From Oceaniradius stylonematis (GTDB taxonomy: Bacteria; Pseudomonadota; Alphaproteobacteria; Rhizobiales; Rhizobiaceae): a DNA stretch of 32,848 nucleotides. The notes beneath the pieces were generated by a model that saw only the letters and a program-made list of their open reading frames with translations, was not told where the DNA came from and ran no database searches. Positions 15,543 through 22,773 of this stretch are shown piece after piece; within the stretch, counting starts at the first letter, position 1; each line of letters starts with the position of its first letter. The DNA lies in contig NZ_QFWV02000008.1 in assembly GCF_003149475.2 (NCBI RefSeq), positions 104,445-137,292 of the forward strand, given 5' to 3'. The position numbers and the translations under genes were made by a program.

Positions 15543-16319
15543 TCAGCCCGCCTTGGCCTTCTTGCCCCTGTTGCGCAGCACATGGGCGAAATCGGCATTG
15601 TAGAGATCGCTGTCGCGGAACTCTGTCTTGCCGAACACCGGGCCGACCAGCACCAGCGCCGTCCGCGTGATCTTTGCCGCGCGCACCTGCGCCTTCATCC
15701 CGGCCAGCGTGGTGCGGATATAGAGTTCGTCCGGCCAGGTCGCGCGATAGGCGATCACCACGGGACAGTCCGCGCCGTAGTGCGGCTCCAGCGCCCGGCG
15801 GATGTAATCGAGATTGCGGATCGACAGATGGATGGCGAGCGTCGCGCCCGACTGGCCGAGGACGTCAAGCTGCTCGCCCTCGGGCATGGACGACGCTTTC
15901 ATGCCAGTGCGCGTCGCGATCACGGTCTGGGCGATTTCGGGCAGGGTCAACTCGGTCTTCAGCGCAGCCGCGGCAGCCGCGAACGCAGGCACGCCGGGCA
16001 CCACTTCATAAGGGATCGACAGCGCCTCCAGCCGCCGCATCTGTTCGGCCGTCGCGCCATAGATGGACGGATCGCCCGAATGCACGCGCGCCACGTCCTT
16101 CCCCTCTGCATGGGCCGCTTCGATCTCGGCGACGATCTGGTCGAGATGCATAGGCGCCGTGTCGAGGACACGCGCGCCCTCCGGGGCGGCCGCAACGATC
16201 TCGGGCGGCACCAGCGATCCGGCATATAGGCAGACCGGGCAGCGTTCGATCAGCCTCAGCCCGCGTACGGTGATCAGATCGGGCGCGCCCGGCCCCGCGC
16301 CGATGAAATGGACGGTCAT
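15543..16319 (-). CDS. cobM: Precorrin-4 C11-methyltransferase CobM
   Basis: A 258-residue tetrapyrrole methylase. MTVHFIGAGPGAPDLITVRG at the start, CLYAGSLVPPE, RVHSGDPSIYGATAEQM and VPGVPAFAAAAA are the CobM/CbiF-type motifs. It methylates C11 of precorrin-4 (or its cobalt form). It is last in the minus-strand block that begins at 22055. The start overlaps the stop of the cbiG-cobJ fusion (ATGA at 16319-16316). The C-terminus is basic (RNRGKKAKAG). Confidence 0.95.
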   Translation of the reverse strand: MTVHFIGAGPGAPDLITVRGLRLIERCPVCLYAGSLVPPEIVAAAPEGARVLDTAPMHLDQIVAEIEAAHAEGKDVARVHSGDPSIYGATAEQMRRLEALSIPYEVVPGVPAFAAAAAALKTELTLPEIAQTVIATRTGMKASSMPEGEQLDVLGQSGATLAIHLSIRNLDYIRRALEPHYGADCPVVIAYRATWPDELYIRTTLAGMKAQVRAAKITRTALVLVGPVFGKTEFRDSDLYNADFAHVLRNRGKKAKAG

Positions 16320-18151
16320 TGGCCGATGTCTCCTGCAATCTGCGTGCCGCGCTTGCCCGCATAGCCGCGCGGCGTATAGGCCCAACGGCGCCCGTCGCCC
16401 GTGCCGACCGTGCGCGTATCGGACGAGCCGACGATCACCACGGTCAGCATGTCCACATCGTCCACCTGCAATTCGGCGAGCGGCACCATGCGCACGGCTT
16501 CGCCGGGGCGCCCCAGATTGGTCGCCAGGATGACCGGCGTATCCGCCGGCCGATGACGCAGCAGTTCGTCGCGCGCCCAGGCAAGCTGGGTGCGCCGCTT
16601 CTTCGAGACGGGATTGTAGAAGGCGACGACGAAATCGCCCTCGCCCGCCGCGCGCACCCGGCGCTGAATGTCCTCCCACGGCGTCAGAAGGTCCGACAGC
16701 GAGATGGTGCAGAAATCATGGCCGAGCGGCGCGCCGGCGCGCGCCGCCGCACCCTGAAGAGCCGAGATGCCGGGCGCGACATCAATTCCGATGCGCGTCG
16801 CGCCGTCGCTCAGTCCGCCCCGGTCGAGCAGTTCGAAGACCAGTGTCGCCATCGCATAGATGCCTGCATCGCCGGAGCAGACCAGCGCCACGTCGCGGCC
16901 CTGCCCGGCCAGTTCCATCGCGTGGCGGACGCGATCCTCCTCGCGGCCAAGATCGAAATCGTGCCGCGCCTTGCCATCCGCCAGCGTGCCGAGCAGGTCC
17001 AGATAGAGCGAATAGCCCACCAGATCGGTCGCACGGCGCACCATGGCGGTGACCTCGGGCGACCGCCAGCCATCGCTGCCCGGCCCGATGCCGACGACGG
17101 CCAAATGGCCCCTCGCCCGTCCTGGCATGCGATTGTCGGTGAACACGTCCGGCGACCTGCCGACCGCACATGTCGCCCGTGCGCTCTTGCGCTTTTCGAC
17201 CACAAGCGCGCCGTCAGGCCCCACGGCAGCGAGCGCGGCGCCCTCGGCCACGCCGTGGCAGCCCACCTCGGCAAAGACGATGTCCGAGGGATTGGCCAGT
17301 CTCGGCGTCTCCGCGTCGAGCGTGGCCGCGTCGAAGAACCGCGCCGGAATGCCGAAATGGCCGGCCACCGCGTGCACCGCCGCCTCGTCCGCCTTCACAT
17401 CGAGCGAGACGATCACGCCCACCGAGGCTTCTGCAAAGCCGGCCCCGGCAAGTGTAGCGCGCGCCAGCGACAGGGCTTCGTCGGGATCGCAGCCGCGCTC
17501 GCAGCCGATTCCCAGCGCCAGATGCCTTGGATGATAGACAAGGCGGTCCGCGGCGCCCGGATCCGCCTTGTCGGTAACGGCGATGCGCCGGTCGGCATCG
17601 GACGCGAAGGGCAGACCAGAGCCGGTCAGCCAGTCCGCCGCGCCGTCCAGCGCCACGCTGTGACCCGCCACCAGATCGGCCATGAACCCGGCTGCATGCG
17701 CCGGGTTGGCCAGCACATAACCCTCGGGCGGCGCATCGAGCGCGACGCCGAACCGGACATCGCCCGCCGTCGTGATCGCGGCCTTGATGCCGAGCGCATC
17801 GGCCGCCTTGCGCGCCAGATCGTTGGCGCCGCGATGCCCGCCCAGAAGCGGCACGACCGCACTGCCATCGTCGGCAATGGCGATCACCGGCGGCTCCGCC
17901 TTCTTGTCCGCAAGCACCGGTGCCAGCAGCCGCACCAGCGCCCCGGCGGCCATCACCGCGACAAGCGGCCGGCTATCGCGATAAAGCGCGCGCAGATGAT
18001 CGCCCGCATCGTCGAAAAGCAGATCGGCCCTGTCGGCGCGCACGCGCTTGCGCGCGCCATGCACCGCGCCGCCGACAGATTCGGCAACCCTGCGCGCGAC
18101 CGGCAACCCCGCTTCGCTCAGGACCACAATGACGGGTTCTGACGCGCTCAA
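16316..18151 (-). CDS. CbiG-CobJ fusion: cobalt-precorrin-5A hydrolase-like plus precorrin-3B C17-methyltransferase
   Basis: A 611-residue two-domain protein. The N-terminal ~340 residues match CbiG: VIVVLSEAGLPVARRV, VAVMAAGALVRLLAP, PLLGGHRGANDLA and, in the C-terminal CbiG part, LGIGCERGC. CbiG opens the delta-lactone left by ring contraction. From about residue 350, GHLAVVGIGPGSDGWRSPEV begins a CobJ/CbiH tetrapyrrole methylase with CSGDAGIYAMA and VAPGISALQGAAARAGAPLG (split here), DFCTISLSDLLTPW and FYNPVSKKR. CobJ methylates C17 and contracts the ring, so the fusion would channel product directly. The start is TTG 18151, overlapping the cobI stop as TTGA with GGAG 8 bases upstream. Confidence 0.9.
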   Translation of the reverse strand: MSASEPVIVVLSEAGLPVARRVAESVGGAVHGARKRVRADRADLLFDDAGDHLRALYRDSRPLVAVMAAGALVRLLAPVLADKKAEPPVIAIADDGSAVVPLLGGHRGANDLARKAADALGIKAAITTAGDVRFGVALDAPPEGYVLANPAHAAGFMADLVAGHSVALDGAADWLTGSGLPFASDADRRIAVTDKADPGAADRLVYHPRHLALGIGCERGCDPDEALSLARATLAGAGFAEASVGVIVSLDVKADEAAVHAVAGHFGIPARFFDAATLDAETPRLANPSDIVFAEVGCHGVAEGAALAAVGPDGALVVEKRKSARATCAVGRSPDVFTDNRMPGRARGHLAVVGIGPGSDGWRSPEVTAMVRRATDLVGYSLYLDLLGTLADGKARHDFDLGREEDRVRHAMELAGQGRDVALVCSGDAGIYAMATLVFELLDRGGLSDGATRIGIDVAPGISALQGAAARAGAPLGHDFCTISLSDLLTPWEDIQRRVRAAGEGDFVVAFYNPVSKKRRTQLAWARDELLRHRPADTPVILATNLGRPGEAVRMVPLAELQVDDVDMLTVVIVGSSDTRTVGTGDGRRWAYTPRGYAGKRGTQIAGDIGQ

Positions 18152-18879
18152 GAGCCTGTCTCCAGCACCGGCGACGGCCAGGCCTCGTCGCCCTTGTAGA
18201 CGAGGATCATCGAGAAATAGGGCGCCGCATCGCCCGGCATGTCGTCGAGCCGGGCCAGCTTCTGGGTCTCGAGCGTCAGCCGCTCGGCATAGCAGCTTTG
18301 CGCGGTCAGCCCGCAGCGGTCGAGCAGCGCCCTCATGCGGCCGAGATGCCGTCCGACCTTGATTATCGCGGCGGCATCGCACGCGGCAAGCTGCGCTTCG
18401 ATCCGGCCATCGTCGAGCGGCGCCGGGATCACGCTGAACACCTCATTGCGTGCCGCCAGCGGCCGGGCGATAGCCGCCCCGCCCGCCATCACCGAGGACA
18501 CACCCGGTACGATCTCAAACGGATAGCGGTCCGACAGGCGCTGGAACAGATACATGAACGAGCCGAAAAAGAACGGGTCTCCCTCGCACAGGACCGCCAC
18601 GTCGCGGCCGGCATCGAGGTGGGCGGCGATCTCGACAGCCGCGGCGTCATAGACCTCGGCCGCCGGAAAACGCTCGGTGCGCATCGGCACGCGGATCGGG
18701 ATCTCGACATGATCGGCACGGATGCAGCCGGCGACGATGGATCGGGCGAAGCTGTCGCCATCGCCCGGCGCCGGCCAGGCGATCACCGGAACCCCGGTCA
18801 AAAGCCGCCAGGCGCGTAGCGTGATCAGGTCTGGCGCGCCGGGGCCGACGCCGACGCCGTAGAGCGTGCCCGTCGTCAT
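18148..18879 (-). CDS. cobI: Precorrin-2 C20-methyltransferase CobI
   Basis: A 243-residue tetrapyrrole methylase with GTLYGVGVGPGAPDLITLRA at the N-terminus, LCEGDPFFFGSFMYLFQRL and VPGVSSVMAGGAA; EGDP-FFFGS-MYL is the CobI/CbiL signature. It makes precorrin-3A from precorrin-2. ATG 18879 overlaps the cobL stop as ATGA and is preferred to an in-frame start at 18900 lying inside cobL. The stop overlaps the TTG of the cbiG-cobJ fusion. Confidence 0.95.
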   Translation of the reverse strand: MTTGTLYGVGVGPGAPDLITLRAWRLLTGVPVIAWPAPGDGDSFARSIVAGCIRADHVEIPIRVPMRTERFPAAEVYDAAAVEIAAHLDAGRDVAVLCEGDPFFFGSFMYLFQRLSDRYPFEIVPGVSSVMAGGAAIARPLAARNEVFSVIPAPLDDGRIEAQLAACDAAAIIKVGRHLGRMRALLDRCGLTAQSCYAERLTLETQKLARLDDMPGDAAPYFSMILVYKGDEAWPSPVLETGS

Positions 18880-20093
18880 GGCTTCTTGACCCACGACCAT
18901 TGCGTGACCGGCATGGCCGGCTTCCAGCCCTCGAACGGGCCGACCGGCGACGCGGTCTCCACCGATATGCGCTGCAATTCGCCCGAAAACTGGCCATAGG
19001 CCGCCTGCAAAACCGCTTCGCTCTCCAGCGTCACCGCATGGGCGACGAGCCGGCCCAGCGGCTTGAGCGCGACCATGCAGGCGCCGATCGTCTGCCGCGA
19101 CACGCCGCCGCCGACGAACACCGCATCGGGCGGGTCCAGCGCTTCAAGCGCAGCCGGCGCCTCGCCGTCGACCAGTTCGAGCTTGGGCGTGCCGAGCGTC
19201 AGCGCGTTTTGTGCCGCCATCGCACGCCGCTCGGCCTTGGGTTCGATGCCGATCGCACGCGCTTCGGGCGCCGCGCGCATCCATTCGATGCCGATCGAGC
19301 CGCACCCCGCGCCCACATCCCACAAAAGCGCGCCCCGATGCGGCGCCAGCTTGGCCAGCGCCAGTGCCCGCGCGGTGCGCTTGGTCATCTTGCCGTCATG
19401 GGCAAAGGCATCGTCCGGCAGGCCCGTGCGCGGATGGATCACCGCATCCGGCCCGGCAATGCATTCGATGGCAAGCGTATGAAAATCCGGCACGCCCTTC
19501 GGCGGATGCTCGGCGGAACCATGCATGATTGCCTCGTCCGGACCGCCCATCGCGGCGAGCGCCGTCATGGTCGAGGCGCCATAGCCGCGCTCGGCCAGAA
19601 GCGCCGCGATGGTACCGGGCGATGTCGCATCCTTGGTCAGGACCAGCAGCCGCGATCCCGGCGCGAAGAACGGCACGATCTGTTCCGCCGCCCTTCCGTG
19701 CACGGTCAGCGTCTCGACATCGGGGATCGACCAGACCATGCGGCAGGCGGCAAGCTGGAACGCCGACAATTGCGGGTGAAAGACGATCTCGGACGCATCG
19801 ATCGCCTTCAGAAGCCGCGCACCGACCGAGTACCAGAGCGGATCGCCGGTCACGAGCACGGCGACCCGCTTGCCCTTCTGCCCGCGGATCGTCTCGATCA
19901 TCGCGTCGAACGGCGACGGCCAGGAAATCCGCTGGGCCAGATTGTTGAAGATCAGATCATGATGCCGGTCGCCGCCGATGATCACCTCGGCATCCTCGAC
20001 CAGGCGCCGCGCCGCCGGCGACAGCCCGTCCATGCCATCCTCGCCGATGCCGATCACCTGCAGCCACGCGCGTCCGGACGTTTGATCGCTCAT
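18876..20093 (-). CDS. cobL: Precorrin-6Y C5,15-methyltransferase (decarboxylating) CobL
   Basis: A 405-residue bifunctional protein. The N-terminal CbiE-like methylase half has VIGIGEDGMDGLSPAARRLV and VLVTGDPLWYSVGARL. The C-terminal CbiT-like half has the class I S-adenosylmethionine motif LLWDVGAGCGSIGIEWMR and DAVFVGGGVS. It methylates C5 and C15 and removes the C12 acetate carboxyl. ATG 20093 overlaps the cobH stop (ATGA); a frame upstream of it runs through cobH and is not coding. Confidence 0.95.
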   Translation of the reverse strand: MSDQTSGRAWLQVIGIGEDGMDGLSPAARRLVEDAEVIIGGDRHHDLIFNNLAQRISWPSPFDAMIETIRGQKGKRVAVLVTGDPLWYSVGARLLKAIDASEIVFHPQLSAFQLAACRMVWSIPDVETLTVHGRAAEQIVPFFAPGSRLLVLTKDATSPGTIAALLAERGYGASTMTALAAMGGPDEAIMHGSAEHPPKGVPDFHTLAIECIAGPDAVIHPRTGLPDDAFAHDGKMTKRTARALALAKLAPHRGALLWDVGAGCGSIGIEWMRAAPEARAIGIEPKAERRAMAAQNALTLGTPKLELVDGEAPAALEALDPPDAVFVGGGVSRQTIGACMVALKPLGRLVAHAVTLESEAVLQAAYGQFSGELQRISVETASPVGPFEGWKPAMPVTQWSWVKKP

Positions 20094-20722
20094 GTCGCAA
20101 GCCCGCCGGCCAGCCCGTTGACCGCGGCTTGCGCCATCGCCGTGCCGCCGCGCTTGCCGCAAAGCGTCAGATAGGCCATGCCGCGCGGGTCGCGCACCAG
20201 TTCATCCTTGCTTTCGGCGGCGCCGACGAACCCGACCGGAAACGCGATCACCGCGGCTGGCCGGCCCACGGCACCCCGGTCGATCAGTTCCATGAGCCGG
20301 AACAGGGTCGTCGGCGCATTGCCGATCGCCATGACCTGGCCTTCCAGCCGGTCACCCCACAGATCGACCTGTGCGCCGGCGCGGGTCATCTTGTGCTGCC
20401 TTGCATGGGCTGCAACGTCCGGCGCCGATATCCGGCAATGCAACGCGCAGCCATCGGGCAGAAGGTGCCGCATGACGCCATGGCGCAGCGTTTCCACATC
20501 GCAATAGATGTCCGCACCCGCATCCAGCGCCGCGCGCGTCCGCTCGACCATGTCGTCGCTGAAGCGCAGATCGTCGAGCACGTCGGGCATGCCGCAGGCA
20601 TGAACGATGCGCGTGGCGACGGGACGGATGTCCTCGGGCAGCGCCGCAAGCGCATCGATCCGCGAAATCTCCGCGAACGAGCGCTCATAGATGGCCTCGG
20701 GCGCCCGGACATAGTCGATCAT
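20090..20722 (-). CDS. cobH: Precorrin-8X methylmutase CobH
   Basis: A 210-residue CobH/CbiC enzyme that moves the methyl group from C11 to C12, giving hydrogenobyrinate (or cobyrinate). The catalytic histidine is in RIVHACGMPD (H41 here); DIYCDVETLRHG, IGNAPTTLFRLMELI and PVGFVGAAESKDEL are family hallmarks. ATG 20722 overlaps the cbiX stop (ATGA) and the stop overlaps the cobL ATG. The length is normal for the family. Confidence 0.96.
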   Translation of the reverse strand: MIDYVRAPEAIYERSFAEISRIDALAALPEDIRPVATRIVHACGMPDVLDDLRFSDDMVERTRAALDAGADIYCDVETLRHGVMRHLLPDGCALHCRISAPDVAAHARQHKMTRAGAQVDLWGDRLEGQVMAIGNAPTTLFRLMELIDRGAVGRPAAVIAFPVGFVGAAESKDELVRDPRGMAYLTLCGKRGGTAMAQAAVNGLAGGLAT

Positions 20723-21861
20723 CGGCCCGCCTTCGCCTGATCCATGCTCTTGGGGCCAAGCGGATGATCCGCCTGCGGATAGGGATGGTGATGATGGTCA
20801 TGGTGATGATCGTGGCCGTGATCGTGGTCATGACCGTGCGCGTGGCTGTGGGAATGATCGCGGCTGTGCACCGGCGTCCAGGGCAGGCCATGCTCCTTGC
20901 AGAACGCCTCGTCGCGGCACCGCGCATCGCAATCGCCATTGCACGGACAGTTTTCCGGCGCGCCGCCGACCCCTTCGACGTGATGATGGTGGCTTTCCTG
21001 CGCCAGCCCCACTTCCGCCTCGAACCCCAGAACCTGTTCGCGATATTTGCACATCTGGCAGTTCATGTTGTTGGTGCCTTCGACGATCTCGCGTACCCGC
21101 TCGACCATCGTGTCGATCACCAACCCATGATCGTTCAGATAGCCCGCCTTGATGAACTCGATCTCCGGATGAGCGGCGGCCACCGCATCGGTATGGCTGT
21201 AGATGCGCTTGACCAGAACGCCGGTGAACAGGAAATAGGGAAAGACGACAATGCGCCGGTAGCCGAGCTTGGCCGCATGGTCGAGCGCCGGCTGGACGAG
21301 CGGGAACGTCACGCCCGAATAGGCTGTCTCTCCCCAGCCGAACCCCATGCCTTCCCAGAGCATGCGCATCACCTTGGCGACGTTGGAGTTGGCGTCGGGG
21401 TCCGACGCGCCACGGCCGACAACGACCAGCATCGTGTCGTGCAGCGGATCGCCCTTTTGCCAGCCATGGGCGGCAAGCGCTTCTTCGATCCGCGCGCCGG
21501 CGGCCCGGATCATGCGCAGATCGATGCCCAGTTCGCGGCCGTAATCGACAACGATGTCGCGGTTCTGCGCCTGATAGGTGTTCAGAACCGACGGGATGTC
21601 GTTCTTGGCGTGACCGGCGGCGAACAGCATGCCCGGCACGGCGAGCACATGGTTGACGCCGCGCGCCTTGAGCGCGTCGAGCCCCTGATGGATCACCGGG
21701 TTGGCGAATTCCAGATAACCGTAATCGACCGGCGTGTCGGGAAAGCGCTCGCGCATCCGCTCGGCAAGCCGGGCGAACTGGCCGACCGCATTCTGGTTGC
21801 GGCTGCCATGGCCGCAGATCATGATGCCGTAGCGCTTGCCCGCGGGGGCACCTTCGAACAT
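20719..21861 (-). CDS. cbiX: Sirohydrochlorin cobaltochelatase-like CbiX with Cys- and His-rich tail
   Basis: A 380-residue long-form CbiX, which inserts Co2+ into sirohydrochlorin. Catalytic-type histidines lie in CGHGSRNQ (H18) and FAAGHAKNDIP (H84). A second chelatase-fold half follows (VVVGRGASDPDANSN, VVFPYFLFTGVLVKRI). After residue 264 come MNCQMC (266-271), the MxCxxC motif known from iron-sulphur-binding CbiX, then a cysteine cluster CPCNGDCDARCRDEAFC (305-321) and a tail with about 16 histidines between 332 and 365. Such tails are thought to bind or store metal. Its ATG overlaps the stop of the small upstream gene (TGATG) and its stop overlaps cobH. Confidence 0.93.
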   Translation of the reverse strand: MFEGAPAGKRYGIMICGHGSRNQNAVGQFARLAERMRERFPDTPVDYGYLEFANPVIHQGLDALKARGVNHVLAVPGMLFAAGHAKNDIPSVLNTYQAQNRDIVVDYGRELGIDLRMIRAAGARIEEALAAHGWQKGDPLHDTMLVVVGRGASDPDANSNVAKVMRMLWEGMGFGWGETAYSGVTFPLVQPALDHAAKLGYRRIVVFPYFLFTGVLVKRIYSHTDAVAAAHPEIEFIKAGYLNDHGLVIDTMVERVREIVEGTNNMNCQMCKYREQVLGFEAEVGLAQESHHHHVEGVGGAPENCPCNGDCDARCRDEAFCKEHGLPWTPVHSRDHSHSHAHGHDHDHGHDHHHDHHHHPYPQADHPLGPKSMDQAKAGR

Positions 21862-22055
21862 CAGCGGTTGCGCCGCAAGACGGCGCGATAGCCGAGAACC
21901 AGCGCGCCGGCGACGACCAGCAGCGCGGCGGCGGCCGCGCCCCAGCCGAGCCAGTGCGTATGGCCGGCCACTTCCTCGACGTGGCCCGGATGGCCGAATG
22001 CGGCGGTGGCGGCAAGCGAAAATGCGGCGGCGAGGGGCAGGCGGATGCGGGTCAT
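21861..22055 (-). CDS. Small HPGH-motif membrane protein (64 aa)
   Basis: The protein has a signal peptide (MTRIRLPLAAAFSLAATAAFG), then HPGHVEEVAGHTHW, then one hydrophobic helix and a basic tail (YRAVLRRNR). The mature N-terminus would start HPGH, a pattern also seen in metal-related periplasmic proteins. It resembles a small alphaproteobacterial family found near cobalamin genes (I believe DUF6732, not verified). The five histidines in or near the periplasm suggest cobalt binding, but that is inference. It is first in the cbiX-cobM operon, with AGGAGA 6 bases before the ATG, buried in a hairpin of the leader. Confidence 0.82.
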   Translation of the reverse strand: MTRIRLPLAAAFSLAATAAFGHPGHVEEVAGHTHWLGWGAAAAALLVVAGALVLGYRAVLRRNR

Positions 22056-22247
22056 GGATCGGTCTCCTGTCGGTTCGAGCGTTCGTCACCAACAGGTCCG
22101 ACCCGGCACCGAGCGACGGGCGATCCACGCGGCAGTCCCGCCCTGGCGCTCCCGGATTGGGTCGGCGCGGACGGACACCGTTCGGCCACGCACGCGTGGC
22201 ACTGCCGGCAACGGCGCGACGTTAGGGTCAAGCACCGTGCCGGTCAA
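22056..22247 (-). promoter_or_regulatory. Promoter and structured leader, probable diverged cobalamin riboswitch
   Basis: On the minus strand TTGACC (22247-22242), 16 bases, then CTAACG (22225-22220) repeats the promoter layout found before the canonical riboswitch, including the 9-mer CTAACGTCG. The transcript would start near 22213. It would carry a GCCACG/CGTGGC hairpin (22200-22185) and a segment AATCCGGGAGC (near 22158) reminiscent of the riboswitch core. A 9-bp stem follows: CCTGTTGGT (22096-22088) pairs with ACCGACAGG (22075-22067). The pair covers part of the ribosome site AGGAGA, and CAGGAGACC equals the core of the B12 box. Several consensus positions are missing, so this may be a degenerate or variant riboswitch. 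Confidence 0.5.
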
Positions 22248-22282
22248 TCGGCGCGGCGGCACAGATCACGCCAAATGCGCCA

Positions 22283-22711
22283 TCACTCGGCGGTGGGCGT
22301 GCCCTTGAGATCGAAGTCGAGCATGTCGGCGGTGCGTTCCAGAAGCCGCATTTCCTTCTGGTCGATCGCATGGTCCGCTTCGGCGATGGCGATCATGTGG
22401 TCGAGCAGCGCCTTGCGGCGCTCCAGCGGCAGATCGAGAAACACCGCCGAGGATTGGATGTCGCTGGTCTCGTAGGCATAATCGTGAAGATACTGGTAGA
22501 CACCGTCCATCGCCTCCGGATCGAGCCCGAACGCCTCGCTGCAGATGCGTTTGAACGTATCAAGCTCCTCGCCGGTGACGGTGCCATCGGCGAGGATCAT
22601 GCGGAACAAGAGCAGCAGTTCGGCCGTCAGCGCCGGGTCGCTCGCCACCAGCCGCACATTGCGCTCGCGGTCCAGCATGGACCGGATCGTGTCGATTATT
22701 CCCCCTGCCAT
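22283..22711 (-). CDS. TerB-like (tellurite-resistance TerB family) protein
   Basis: A 142-residue all-helical protein. LLFRMILADGTVTGEELDTFKRI and the second repeat MIAIAEADHAIDQKEMRLLERTADML are the two acidic helical repeats of TerB-fold domains (AD-G-V/I-EE-x pattern), which bind divalent metal. Function in tellurite resistance is not implied; most chromosomal copies are uncharacterised. ATG 22711 follows GGAGGGGG; an upstream GTG/ATG-like extension to 22738 is less likely. It is the last minus-strand gene before the cbiX-operon promoter, 62 bases after the FAD enzyme. Confidence 0.83.
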   Translation of the reverse strand: MAGGIIDTIRSMLDRERNVRLVASDPALTAELLLLFRMILADGTVTGEELDTFKRICSEAFGLDPEAMDGVYQYLHDYAYETSDIQSSAVFLDLPLERRKALLDHMIAIAEADHAIDQKEMRLLERTADMLDFDLKGTPTAE

Positions 22712-22773
22712 CGCCCCCTCCAACTCGGCACATCGCATAGTTTACCGGGATTCGCCGCAAGGCCCAACGCCGT

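Noticed and set aside
16319-18142. 607-codon plus-strand open frame opposite the cbiG-cobJ fusion
   Set aside because: The minus strand carries clear CbiG and CobJ motifs; the plus frame is Arg/His/Ala-rich shadow with no ribosome site.
18900-20174. 424-codon plus-strand frame opposite cobL
   Set aside because: cobL motifs on the minus strand are unambiguous; the opposite frame is highly basic with no domain.
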